Below are positions 33,505-40,982 of a DNA stretch of 64,000 bases, in pieces. The stretch is from contig CP129489.1 in NCBI GenBank assembly GCA_030584065.1, forward strand, positions 1,965,497-2,029,496, in the 5' to 3' direction. The DNA comes from Flavobacteriales bacterium (GTDB lineage Bacteria > Bacteroidota > Bacteroidia > Flavobacteriales_F > PHOS-HE28). Made by a program: the position numbers and the translations under genes. Each line of letters starts with the position of its first letter. The stretch's first letter is position 1. Under the pieces are notes generated by a model. The model worked only from the letters and a program-made list of their open reading frames with translations, was not told the DNA's origin and did no database searches.

Positions 33505-34587
33505 ATGGATTCCCTGGCGCGCCTCCGCCTGCGGGCGAACAGAACGCTGCGCATCACGGCGGCATGGATGGCCATGGGCGCGCTCAGTGCGCTCTTCGAG
33601 CACGATGCGCTGAGCGCTGCCGGCCTGGGCGACGACCTGGGCCGCCGCGTGGAGGACCACCTCCTGCAGGCCCTCACGGCCGGGCTGCTCGGCGGCGGCG
33701 CCTACATCTTCCTGCTGCGCGACCGGCTGCGGCACCTCGCCTACCTGCCGGCGCTGGCCATCATGGCCGCGCTGGTGGCCGCCGTGGTCTTCGCCCTGGG
33801 CGCGTGGCTCCCGGCGCAGGCGGATCCGATGGGCGGGAGCGCGACCGAGCGCTTGCTAAGCCTCATCTGGCTTGGCAAGTACCTCTACTGGCTGGCGCTC
33901 ATGGGCGCCACCATGCTCATGGTGCGGCTCAACGACCAGTACGGCAACGGCGGTGCGGGCCACCTGGCGGGCCGCTACCATCAGCCCCGCCAGGAGCTGC
34001 GGATCTTCATGTTCCTCGACATGCGGTCGAGCACCGCCATTGCCGAGGAGCTCGGGCATGTGCGCTACTTCCAGCTCATCAACGAGCTCTTCACGGACAT
34101 CACCGACCCCATCGTGTACTCGCGCGGGGAGATCTACCAGTACGTGGGCGACGAGATCAGCGTGAGCTGGCCGCTGCGCCGCGGGCTGGCGCGCCAGCGG
34201 TGCATCCGCTGCTTCCTCGACATCCGGGCCAAGCTGCAGCGCAGGGCCGACTATTACCGGGCGCGCTACGGCATCGTGCCGGCCTTCAAGGCGGGATTCC
34301 ACTATGGCGAGGTGACCACCGGCGAGGTGGGCCTGGTGAAGAAGGAGCGCATCTACAGCGGCGATGTGGTGAACACCGCCGCCCGCATCCAGAACACGTG
34401 CAACGAGCACGGCGTGGACAACCTCATCAGCAAGGAGCTGCTCGACCTGCTGCTCCCCAAGGGCCGCCTGCCGGTGCGCGAGATCGGCAGCATCGCGCTC
34501 AGGGGCAGGCGCGCGGCCATCAGCCTGTGGACCATCGAGCCCGGGGCCGCTCCGCCTGCCGCACGGGCCAAGCCGGCCGCTCAATAG
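33505..34587 (+). CDS. Membrane-bound class III adenylate/guanylate cyclase (first)
   Basis: 360 residues. Four membrane helices in the first 145 residues (for example LRHLAYLPALAIMAALVAAVVFALG), then a class III cyclase domain: FMFLDMRSSTAIAEELG with the metal-binding Asp, YVGDEISVSWP with the second Asp region, and YSGDVVNTAARIQNTCNEHG with the Asn-Arg transition-state residues. It makes cAMP or cGMP from ATP or GTP; the base selectivity is not decided here. The stop overlaps the convergent propeller-like gene by 7 nt. Confidence 0.92.
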   Translation: MDSLARLRLRANRTLRITAAWMAMGALSALFEHDALSAAGLGDDLGRRVEDHLLQALTAGLLGGGAYIFLLRDRLRHLAYLPALAIMAALVAAVVFALGAWLPAQADPMGGSATERLLSLIWLGKYLYWLALMGATMLMVRLNDQYGNGGAGHLAGRYHQPRQELRIFMFLDMRSSTAIAEELGHVRYFQLINELFTDITDPIVYSRGEIYQYVGDEISVSWPLRRGLARQRCIRCFLDIRAKLQRRADYYRARYGIVPAFKAGFHYGEVTTGEVGLVKKERIYSGDVVNTAARIQNTCNEHGVDNLISKELLDLLLPKGRLPVREIGSIALRGRRAAISLWTIEPGAAPPAARAKPAAQ

Positions 34588-35681
34588 GTGTAGGTGCGCC
34601 GTCGCGTGGCCACCACCGTATGGCCCAGGGGGCTGCGATACACCACCGCATCGCCGTAGAGCCGGAAGGCGGCGATGGCCGCCTCAGAGCCGAACCGGAA
34701 GCGCTCCCCGCCCGCGATACCGCGCAGCTCGCGGTTGATGTCGAGGTAGGCGAGCAGCCCGCCCTCCACCTGCCAGTCCTCGGGCACGTAGGGCTCCACC
34801 AGCGTGCTGGCGCCGTCCTTGAAGAGCATGAGCCGTCCGCGGTCCAGGTAGAGCAGCAGGCTGTCCTTCACCCAATAGGCCGATGGCACTCCATCAAGCA
34901 CCCGGTGCACCACGCCCCGCTCGAAGCACTTCAGGCGCCCGTTGCCGTCGACGAAGGCGATGAGGCCCTGCCCCGCCTGCGCACTGGCCGGCCGCAGGTC
35001 GGAGAGCGCATGCTCGGCCCCTCCGAACGCGGCCATGAACACACGGCGATGCCCGTCCCACCAGCCCACGATGCCCCCTCCCGCCACGGCGATGCCCACG
35101 TCGGTGCTGTCGCTCAGCACCCGCAGGCGCCCGCCCTGGAAGAGCGAGAGCCGCCGCGCCTCCTTGTTGAAGAGCACCAGGGCATTGGTGCCGAGCAGCC
35201 ACTGCGGCCGGTCGCTGCCCCGTTCCACCTGGGCCACCGGGTGCACCCGGCCGCGCCAGATCGCCTGCAGCTCGTGGAGCGCCGTATCGTGCACGGCCAC
35301 CAGGCTGTCGCTGACGCCGAAATCGGCCACCTGCGAGGCCAGGACATGGGCACGGCCCTCGCGGATGCCCTTGAGCGTATCGCCCGCGAGCCAGGCGATG
35401 CGGCGGCGGGTGCCCCGCGGCTCGCCGCCCCCCTTGTCCAGCAGGTGCAGTCGCCATCCATCGGGCAGGAAGGCCTTCAGCTGGCCCTGGTGGTCGCGGT
35501 ACACCAATTGGCCCTCCATGGCATGCATCCATTGCGGCGGACGCGGCTCCAGCTTCTCGAACCGCCCTTCGGCGAAGACCATGAAGCGGTCCTCGTCCGT
35601 GACGAAGGGCACGGGCACCTGCGCCTGCATGGCCAGGCGCACAGCGCAGGAAGCGAGCAACAGGGCGATCGGCCGCATCAT
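34581..35681 (-). CDS. Secreted propeller-like protein in the cyclase cluster
   Basis: 366 residues with a signal peptide (MMRPIALLLASCAVRLAMQAQ). The rest is a chain of short beta-strand repeats ending in YLDRG, YLDIN, FVDGN and similar turns (for example LIAFVDGNGRLKCFERG, LLLYLDRGRLMLFKDG), as in beta-propellers. It lies in the same direction as the second cyclase, whose TGA overlaps its ATG (ATGATG), so translation is coupled. It could sense something outside and affect the cyclase; that is inference. Confidence 0.75.
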   Translation of the reverse strand: MMRPIALLLASCAVRLAMQAQVPVPFVTDEDRFMVFAEGRFEKLEPRPPQWMHAMEGQLVYRDHQGQLKAFLPDGWRLHLLDKGGGEPRGTRRRIAWLAGDTLKGIREGRAHVLASQVADFGVSDSLVAVHDTALHELQAIWRGRVHPVAQVERGSDRPQWLLGTNALVLFNKEARRLSLFQGGRLRVLSDSTDVGIAVAGGGIVGWWDGHRRVFMAAFGGAEHALSDLRPASAQAGQGLIAFVDGNGRLKCFERGVVHRVLDGVPSAYWVKDSLLLYLDRGRLMLFKDGASTLVEPYVPEDWQVEGGLLAYLDINRELRGIAGGERFRFGSEAAIAAFRLYGDAVVYRSPLGHTVVATRRRTYTY

Positions 35682-36724
35682 GGCTCCAGGGTATGGCGGC
35701 GCACCACGTGCACGCGCACCTCGCGGCGCTTGCCCTTCACGGGCACCAGGTGCTGGGGGCCGATCTCGAAGCGCCGGCCGGCATCGGGCATGCGCTCGAG
35801 CAGCTCGGCGCTCACCAGGATGTCGGTCTTCATCGCCTTGGCGAGCCCCAGCATGCGCGAAACGCTGTTCATCACGTCGCCGCTGAGGTCAACCGTGCGC
35901 TTGATGTGCCCCACCTGCGCGCTGAGCACCCGCCCCCCGTGCAGGCCGGCGCGGAACCGCGGCACCAGGCCGAACTCGCGCTTGAGGTCGTTCTCGTGCT
36001 CCGCGATCCGCGCGGTGATGTCGAAGTAGAGGTCGAGGCAGTTGAAGCGGCGGATGCCCACGCGCATGGGCCAGGTGAAGATCACCTCATCGCCCACGTA
36101 CTTGTGGATGTCCGCCTCGTTCCGCAGCACGGCGTCCGTCATCAGCGAGTACACCTGGTTGAGGAAGCGGTAGTAGCGCATGTCGCCCAGCCGCTCGGCG
36201 ATCTCCGTGCTGCCCACCAGGTCGAGGCTCAGCACCACGCGCTCCTCGCGCTTGGGCCGCTCGTAGCGGCCGAGCAGGAAGCCGAGGAAGGTGCGGCGGC
36301 CCATCCACTCCTCCACCTGCACCACCAGGATGGCGATGGAGCTCACCACCACCACGCGCAGCACCAGCTGGTAGAACTGCGCCATGCCGAAGATCTCGTG
36401 CATGCGGTAGGGCGTGTCGCTGGCGATCATGGTGAACCGCTCGGAGCCCCACAGCCAGGCGATGCCGATGAGCAGGATGGTGAAGAGGTTCACCAGCAGC
36501 ACCTTTCCCAGGAACTGCAGGGGCACGGCCAGGGCCCTGAAGCGCCGGCCGAAGAAGTACTCCTCCAGCACGCCGGTCCACAGGCCGAGCAGCATCCACG
36601 ATCCGAAGATGGCCGCGCTCATGCCCTCGCCGCTGAAGAGGGTGAGCACCAGCGCCACGATGGCCGCCACCAGCGCGTACTTCGCCAGTTTGCGGAGCTT
36701 GTAGCGGGTAATGGCGTTCATCAA
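35678..36724 (-). CDS. Membrane-bound class III adenylate/guanylate cyclase (second)
   Basis: 348 residues. Four membrane helices in the first 145 residues (KYALVAAIVALVLTLFSGEG, VLLVNLFTILLIGIAWLWG and two more), then the cyclase domain: LSLDLVGSTEIAERLGD with the first metal Asp, YVGDEVIFTWP, and LSGDVMNSVSRMLGLAKAMK where the Asn and Arg of the active site are kept. Same layout as the cyclase at 33505 but only distantly similar, so probably an old duplication. Divergent from the Crp/Fnr gene with 52 nt between starts. Confidence 0.92.
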   Translation of the reverse strand: MMNAITRYKLRKLAKYALVAAIVALVLTLFSGEGMSAAIFGSWMLLGLWTGVLEEYFFGRRFRALAVPLQFLGKVLLVNLFTILLIGIAWLWGSERFTMIASDTPYRMHEIFGMAQFYQLVLRVVVVSSIAILVVQVEEWMGRRTFLGFLLGRYERPKREERVVLSLDLVGSTEIAERLGDMRYYRFLNQVYSLMTDAVLRNEADIHKYVGDEVIFTWPMRVGIRRFNCLDLYFDITARIAEHENDLKREFGLVPRFRAGLHGGRVLSAQVGHIKRTVDLSGDVMNSVSRMLGLAKAMKTDILVSAELLERMPDAGRRFEIGPQHLVPVKGKRREVRVHVVRRHTLEP

Positions 36725-36764
36725 GCGCGCGAAAGTACGGGGGCCGGAGGCGGCTTCCGGCGCG

Positions 36765-36772
36765 CATCTTTA
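36765..36772 (+). promoter_or_regulatory. -7 box of the Crp/Fnr gene
   Basis: CATCTTTA, a partial match to TAnnTTTG, 4 nt before the ATG at 36777, implying an almost leaderless mRNA. Confidence 0.45.
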
Positions 36773-36776
36773 CGCC

Positions 36777-37340
36777 ATGGACCTCGTGCGCCGCGCCATC
36801 GCCCGCTATGTGGCGCTCACCGACGCCGAATGGGAGCGCATCGCCCCGCTGTGGGCCGAGCACGCCTTCAGCCGCGGCGCCGCCATCTGTGCCGTGGGGC
36901 AGGTGGAGCGCCGCTTCTACGTGGTGCAGTCGGGCGTGCAACGGCTGTCGTTCCCCCACGATGGCCAGGACATCTGCGTGGGATTCGCCTACGATGGCAG
37001 CTGGTGCGGCGAGTACGCCTCCTTCATCACCCAGCGCCCGGCGCGGTTCGATGTGACGGCGCTCACCGACAGCGTGCTGCTGGGCATCGCCCACGCTGAT
37101 CTGCAGGCGCTCTACCGCGACCTGCCGGTGATGGAGCGCTGGGGCCGCCTGATCGCCGAGGAGCTGCTGGTGGCGCGCGCCGCGCGCGAGATCGAGCAGA
37201 TGAGCCTCAGCGCCGAGGAACGCTACGACCGGCTGGTGGCGCGCAGCCCCCACCTGCTGCAGCTGGTGCCGCAGAAGGACATCGCCAGCTACCTGCGCAT
37301 GACGCCGGAGACCTTCAGCCGCCTGCGCCGCCGCCGCTGA
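36777..37340 (+). CDS. Crp/Fnr-family transcription regulator
   Basis: 187 residues. Cyclic-nucleotide-binding-like beta-roll (AAICAVGQVERRFYVVQSGV, VGFAYDGSWCGEYASFI, FDVTALTDSVLLGI), then the long helix and a short DNA-binding helix-turn-helix at the end (QLVPQKDIASYLRMTPETFS). The phosphate-binding cassette reads WCGEYASFITQRPARF, so the classical R-T/S at its end is not clearly present; the ligand may not be cAMP. Divergent from the second cyclase. Cytoplasmic. Confidence 0.9.
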   Translation: MDLVRRAIARYVALTDAEWERIAPLWAEHAFSRGAAICAVGQVERRFYVVQSGVQRLSFPHDGQDICVGFAYDGSWCGEYASFITQRPARFDVTALTDSVLLGIAHADLQALYRDLPVMERWGRLIAEELLVARAAREIEQMSLSAEERYDRLVARSPHLLQLVPQKDIASYLRMTPETFSRLRRRR

Positions 37341-37395
37341 CCGTTCTTGACCTGCATCAAGCCCCCTCGGGCGCTTCCCGTGCTTGCTTCGCGGC

Positions 37396-37968
37396 ATGGC
37401 CCGTGAACCCATCCCCGTAGACCGCCTCGTGAGCGAGCTCTCCGCCGCGCTGCACCAGCAGATCGAGCGCGCCCGCAGCATCGCCAGGCTCCCCGCCGAC
37501 ACCCTCCTGCGCCGTCCGCCGAGCGGCGGATGGAACGCCCTGGAGGTCTTCGAGCACATGAACCTCAGCAGCGGCATCTACCAGCGCGGACTGGAGCGCG
37601 CCTTCGCCCGGCCCGGCCCCGCCACAGGCCGCGGAGCCACCTTCCGCCCCGGCCGGATCGGGGAGTTCGCCACGCAGGCCATGCGCCCCAGGCCCGGCGG
37701 CCGCATCGCCTGGCGCATGCGCACGCTCAAGCTCTTCGATCCCGCACGGCAGCACGGCGCCACCAGCGAGAGCATCACGCGGTTCATCGCCCTCTGCGAA
37801 GGCTTCCTGCGCCTCCTGGAACAGGCGCCCGGCAAGGACCTCGAGGCGCTGCGTGTCACCAGCAGCCTGGGGCCCGTGATCCGCTTCAAGGCGGGCGATG
37901 CCTTCCGGTTCCCCATCGCCCACCAGGAGCGGCACTTCCTGCAGATCGCGCGCCTGCTTGCCGCCTGA
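37396..37968 (+). CDS. DinB-like protein
   Basis: 190 residues from the ATG at 37396, with a TTG at 37384 as a less likely alternative. Four-helix DinB/YfiT-like pattern: VSELSAALHQQIERARSIARL, GGWNALEVFEHMNLSSGIYQRG (helix with the His of the metal site), and the final HQERHFLQIARLL carrying two His. The family binds divalent metal and often acts as a small-thiol transferase, but its role here is unknown. Bounded downstream by a bidirectional hairpin and a tRNA. Confidence 0.82.
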   Translation: MAREPIPVDRLVSELSAALHQQIERARSIARLPADTLLRRPPSGGWNALEVFEHMNLSSGIYQRGLERAFARPGPATGRGATFRPGRIGEFATQAMRPRPGGRIAWRMRTLKLFDPARQHGATSESITRFIALCEGFLRLLEQAPGKDLEALRVTSSLGPVIRFKAGDAFRFPIAHQERHFLQIARLLAA

Positions 37969-37980
37969 GCGGAAATGCGG

Positions 37981-38005
37981 AAGGGACCGCCGGCGGCGGT
38001 CCCTT
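37981..38005. terminator. Bidirectional terminator, dinB-like gene / tRNA-Thr
   Basis: AAGGGACCGCC and GGCGGTCCCTT form a perfect 11-bp stem with a GGC loop between the convergent dinB-like gene and the tRNA gene. Confidence 0.8.
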
Positions 38006-38010
38006 CCCGG

Positions 38011-38082
38011 AGCCTCCTGTCAGATTTGAACTGACGACCTGCTCATTACGAATGAGCTGCTCTACCGCTGAGCTAAGGAGGC
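38011..38082 (-). tRNA. tRNA-Thr (anticodon CGT)
   Basis: 72 nt on the minus strand fold as a complete cloverleaf: acceptor GCCTCCT/AGGAGGC, D arm GCTC...GAGC, anticodon stem GCTCA/TGAGC with loop TTCGTAA (anticodon CGT, reading ACG), T arm GTCAG/CTGAC with TTCAAAT. The discriminator base is T and no CCA is encoded; it must be added by the nucleotidyltransferase. It lies 64 nt after the riboswitch-controlled gene, separated by a strong hairpin. Confidence 0.97.
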
Positions 38083-38083
38083 C

Positions 38084-38128
38084 TTTGCCCCGCCGGCCGG
38101 CCCGGGGACCGGGCGACGGGGCGGCAAA
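38084..38128 (-). terminator. Hairpin between the riboswitch-controlled gene and tRNA-Thr
   Basis: Outer arms TTTGCC / GGCAAA with an inner GC-rich stem directly after the stop of the T9SS gene and 2 nt before the tRNA 5' end. It may end the mRNA or lie in the tRNA leader. Confidence 0.6.
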
Positions 38129-38146
38129 TGTAACGGACCGGAGCGA

Positions 38147-39430
38147 TCAGCGCTTGGTGAAGCGCACCGTGCCGACGCCCTCCGCCTGCACCGTGTAGAG
38201 CCCGGGCTTCAGCGCGGCCACCTCCAGCCGGCGCACCGGGCCTGCGGGCCCTTGGTCCACGGCCACTTGACGGCCCGTGGAATCGAACACGCGCAGCGCG
38301 CCCGACGGGGCCGCCAGCTGCAGGAACACCTCATGCTCGGCGGGGTTGGGGTACACGGCAAGCGCGGCACCGGCGCGCTCGGGCAGCGCGGTGGAAAGCC
38401 GCAGGTCGAGGGCCATGCTGCCGGCAGCGATGGCCGCAGGCACGGTGGATTGCACCTGCCCGTCGAGCGACAGCACGTGCAGCTCGCCGCTGCTCACGAA
38501 ATCGGTGGTGGTGGCGTAGAGCACGCCGTTCACGGGGTCCTCGATGAGGCCGTAGACCGTGGGGCTGCCCGCAAGGGTATCGCTCACCGATCCGGCGCCG
38601 ATATCGAACCGCACCAGCTCGCCCTGGGCGTACTCCAGGAAGTAGACCATCTCCGCAGCCTCCACCAGCGCCGAGGCGGCGCAGCCGGAGTTCTCCGCCA
38701 CGGTCACCGTGTACTCCAGCGCGGCGGCATCGGCCTCCACGCGGCTGATGGAGCTGCGCGAGAAGTCGGTGTTGTTGAAGGTGAGCACCGCACCGTCGCG
38801 CACGAAGAGCTTCTCCGGGTTGAGCCCCTCGGGCCCCAGGTCGATCTCCTGCGCATAGGACTGCGCAACCAGGTCGACCACGCCGACCTTGCCGGCGAGG
38901 CTGCTCCAATCGAAGGCGTTGTTCACCGCCAGGTAGGCCTTGTCGCCCACCACCAGCACATCCTCGGCACTCATGGTGAGGCCGTCGGCCGGCGCGATGG
39001 TCCACAGCAGCGCGAGGGTCGCCTTGTCGCGGGCCTCGAAGTAGTGCGGAAGCCCGCCCAGCTCACCCCGCGTGAGCAGCAGCAGGTCGTTCCATACGGC
39101 CAGCTTGCGCACGCCGGGCACCAGGGCCTCTCCGGTCTGGGCGTAGGAGTCCGCATCGAAGCGCACCACGCGGTCGTCGGCCGCCACGTAGACGCTGCCC
39201 GCATCCACCAGCACATCGCTGCCGAAGCGGGGACCGTTGAGCGTGGCCACGGTCTGGTAGGTGCCCGCAGCGGGGTCGTAGCTCCCCAACGTCACGGGAA
39301 TCAGCTGGCCCCCGCCGCCGAAATAGTCGTAATAGCCTTCGCTGAGCACGAAGACCTGCCTGACCTGCTGCTGGGCCTGCAGCAGAAGCGCTGATGCGAG
39401 CGCCGCGCACGAGAGGATGGAACGGTACAT
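38147..39430 (-). CDS. T9SS-sorted propeller protein under cobalamin riboswitch
   Basis: 427 residues. Signal peptide MYRSILSCAALASALLLQAQ. Mature region is a seven-bladed propeller-like chain, with FVLSEGYYDYFGGG at its start and blade motifs such as GSVYVAADDRVVRFDADSY, reminiscent of the YncE/DUF5074 proteins found with vitamin B12 uptake genes. C-terminal T9SS type A sorting domain: ALAVYPNPAEHEVFLQL, LRVFDSTGRQVAV, LKPGLYTVQA. The cobalamin riboswitch upstream makes corrinoid capture at the cell surface the best guess. BtuB is not in the window. Confidence 0.85.
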   Translation of the reverse strand: MYRSILSCAALASALLLQAQQQVRQVFVLSEGYYDYFGGGGQLIPVTLGSYDPAAGTYQTVATLNGPRFGSDVLVDAGSVYVAADDRVVRFDADSYAQTGEALVPGVRKLAVWNDLLLLTRGELGGLPHYFEARDKATLALLWTIAPADGLTMSAEDVLVVGDKAYLAVNNAFDWSSLAGKVGVVDLVAQSYAQEIDLGPEGLNPEKLFVRDGAVLTFNNTDFSRSSISRVEADAAALEYTVTVAENSGCAASALVEAAEMVYFLEYAQGELVRFDIGAGSVSDTLAGSPTVYGLIEDPVNGVLYATTTDFVSSGELHVLSLDGQVQSTVPAAIAAGSMALDLRLSTALPERAGAALAVYPNPAEHEVFLQLAAPSGALRVFDSTGRQVAVDQGPAGPVRRLEVAALKPGLYTVQAEGVGTVRFTKR

Positions 39431-39554
39431 GGATGAAAGGTTTGGGCTGCCGCGTTCACCGCGCGGCGTTCTCGATGGTGAAACCCCGGGAACGGCCGTT
39501 CGCCTGTACCGCAAGCGACGCGGCCATGGTCCCGTGGCCGTATGACGAAGGCGC

Positions 39555-39702
39555 ACTGGCAGGTCTTCTGGCTCACCGCCCTACCCATCGCGCCTTCCCC
39601 TTGCGAGTGGCGATTGCGACGGGCGTCAGCGGTTCACAGCTGCGGGAACAGCTCCCGGTTCGCACGGGATTCCCTTTTCATCCCGCCCGCAGGCGGGAAC
39701 CA
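39555..39702 (-). promoter_or_regulatory. Cobalamin (B12) riboswitch
   Basis: On the minus strand the aptamer shows all the conserved blocks in order: AAAAGGGAATCCCGTGCGAA, CCGGGAGCTGTTCCCGCAGC with TGTGA, GCCACT, GGGGAAGGC, and the 3' box GGTGAGCCAGAAGACCTGCC. The closing helix P1 pairs GGCGGG (39687-39682) with CCTGCC (39563-39558). The platform lies in the 125 nt down to the ATG at 39430. It lies between the beta-barrel gene stop at 39725 and the T9SS gene, so it controls only the latter. In known cases bound cobalamin lowers expression. Confidence 0.96.
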
Positions 39703-39724
39703 TTGCGCGGGCCGAATGTAGGTG

Positions 39725-40384
39725 CTAGCTCCCACCGAAATGGAAGGCCAGGCCCAGCTGGGCCAACACACCGCCCGAGCGCAAGGTGGCCTCATAGAAA
39801 TCCATCGTGCTCCGATCGTTCACCTCGCGGGCCTTCAGGTCCATCACCGTGCCCATGTAGCGCACATGGAACTCGAGCCCGAAGGCATCGGTGAACTTCA
39901 GCCCCACGCCGGTGCCCAAGCCCACCGCCGCGCCGGAATAGCGCGCATCCTCCTTCACCGCGCCCTCCTCGCGCTGAATCCGCAGCGCCGATGCCCCGAG
40001 CTGCAGGGAGGCCATCCACGCGAAGCGGTCCTTGTTCACCAGGTAGAAGCGCGGCTGCAGGCCCACGAGCAGCAGGGCATTGGTGGCCGCCGAGCCGCTG
40101 GAGTCGACATAGGCGCCGGGCTCCAGGAAGAGCCCGATGCTGAACGCCCTGCCGAGCCCCATGCCCAGTTCGATCGGCAGGGTGGTGGTGGCGGCCGCAT
40201 CAGTGGTGCTGCGCGACTGCGAGATGGTGGCGCCGAAGAGGCTCACCTTGAAGGTCTGGTCGTACGCGATGCCGTGCGCGCCGATCGCGCCGCCGATCCC
40301 GGCGTGGAAGGTACTCTTGGCGTTGTATTGCGCATGGGCGGCGGCGGAGGCGAGCAGGAGCAGCGGCAGCAGGATGCGGTGCAT
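39725..40384 (-). CDS. Outer membrane beta-barrel protein
   Basis: 219 residues from the ATG at 40384 (a TTG 6 nt upstream is less likely). Signal peptide ends near AAAHAQ. Alternating strands with Gly and aromatic residues (FHAGIGGAIGAHG, GLQPRFYLVNKDRFAWMASLQLG, GTGVGLKFTDAFGLEFHVRYMG) and a C-terminal GLAFHFGG. An OmpW/porin-like 8-stranded barrel is likely. A TACCTTTC box lies 22 nt upstream. Function unknown. Confidence 0.78.
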   Translation of the reverse strand: MHRILLPLLLLASAAAHAQYNAKSTFHAGIGGAIGAHGIAYDQTFKVSLFGATISQSRSTTDAAATTTLPIELGMGLGRAFSIGLFLEPGAYVDSSGSAATNALLLVGLQPRFYLVNKDRFAWMASLQLGASALRIQREEGAVKEDARYSGAAVGLGTGVGLKFTDAFGLEFHVRYMGTVMDLKAREVNDRSTMDFYEATLRSGGVLAQLGLAFHFGGS

Positions 40385-40405
40385 GGGCAAGAGGTTGGAC
40401 GGATC

Positions 40406-40413
40406 GAAAGGTA
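40406..40413 (-). promoter_or_regulatory. -7 box of the beta-barrel gene
   Basis: TACCTTTC, 21 nt before the ATG at 40384. Confidence 0.55.
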
Positions 40414-40497
40414 AGCGACCGGCCCCGGACGCTTCGGGATCCCAACCCTGGCACGCACCTGCCGCGCGCGCCCCTTTACACGGACGGCCGCACCGCC

Positions 40498-40505
40498 TAC
40501 CTTCG
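40498..40505 (+). promoter_or_regulatory. -7 box upstream of the 69-residue gene
   Basis: TACCTTCG, 64 nt before the ATG at 40570. An ATG directly after it (40508) opens only a 12-codon frame. Confidence 0.5.
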
Positions 40506-40569
40506 CCATGCTTCTGATGAACGATGCGGCTCCGGCTGTGTTATAAAGAGGCGAACCAGCGGAACCGTG

Positions 40570-40779
40570 ATGAAGACCCCTGCGAATGCCCAGCCTTCGG
40601 GTGAGGAAAAACCGACCGAGGCCTCCAACGAGCAGGCCGTGCAGAAGCCCGGCTATCAGGCTGATGGCAAGTTCGCCTTCGACCCCATGAAGGAACTCAA
40701 CCTCCCCGCCAACTACGACGAGGTGCTGGCCCGCTTCAAGCGCCTGCAGGGCAGCAGGGCCATGGAATCGCTCAACTGA
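40570..40779 (+). CDS. Small unknown protein
   Basis: 69 residues, Glu/Lys/Ala-rich, no signal peptide or membrane segment. N-terminal half is low complexity; the C-terminal half is helical and ends LNLPANYDEVLARFKRLQGS. Flanked by a -7 box and a terminator, which supports a real gene although I cannot name a family. Confidence 0.6.
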   Translation: MKTPANAQPSGEEKPTEASNEQAVQKPGYQADGKFAFDPMKELNLPANYDEVLARFKRLQGSRAMESLN

Positions 40780-40800
40780 GCGCTTTTGCTCTTCCGCATC

Positions 40801-40830
40801 GGGCCCGCCACCGGCGGGCCTTCTGCTTTT
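40801..40830 (+). terminator. Terminator after the small unknown gene
   Basis: GGCCCGCC / GGCGGGCC stem with ACC loop, then TTCTGCTTTT. Confidence 0.8.
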
Positions 40831-40876
40831 GCGGCCCGGCACTGACGGATGCTTGTTTTCGGCGCAACAGGGTTGC

Positions 40877-40884
40877 TACCTTCA
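40877..40884 (+). promoter_or_regulatory. -7 box upstream of the EF-G-like gene
   Basis: TACCTTCA with an upstream TTG about 21 nt away; the leader to the ATG at 40983 is about 98 nt, longer than for most neighbours. Confidence 0.45.
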
Positions 40885-40982
40885 GCCGTCCTCCGCGCGT
40901 CCGTTCCGGACCGTGACCCATGGCCCGGAGGGACCTCCACGGTGGCATGTGACCCCAACATCCACCCCAAACCCTTTGTGCC

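Noticed and set aside
40508..40546. Short peptide starting at the ATG after the -7 box
   Set aside because: Only 12 codons, no conserved features; possibly a leader but nothing supports it.
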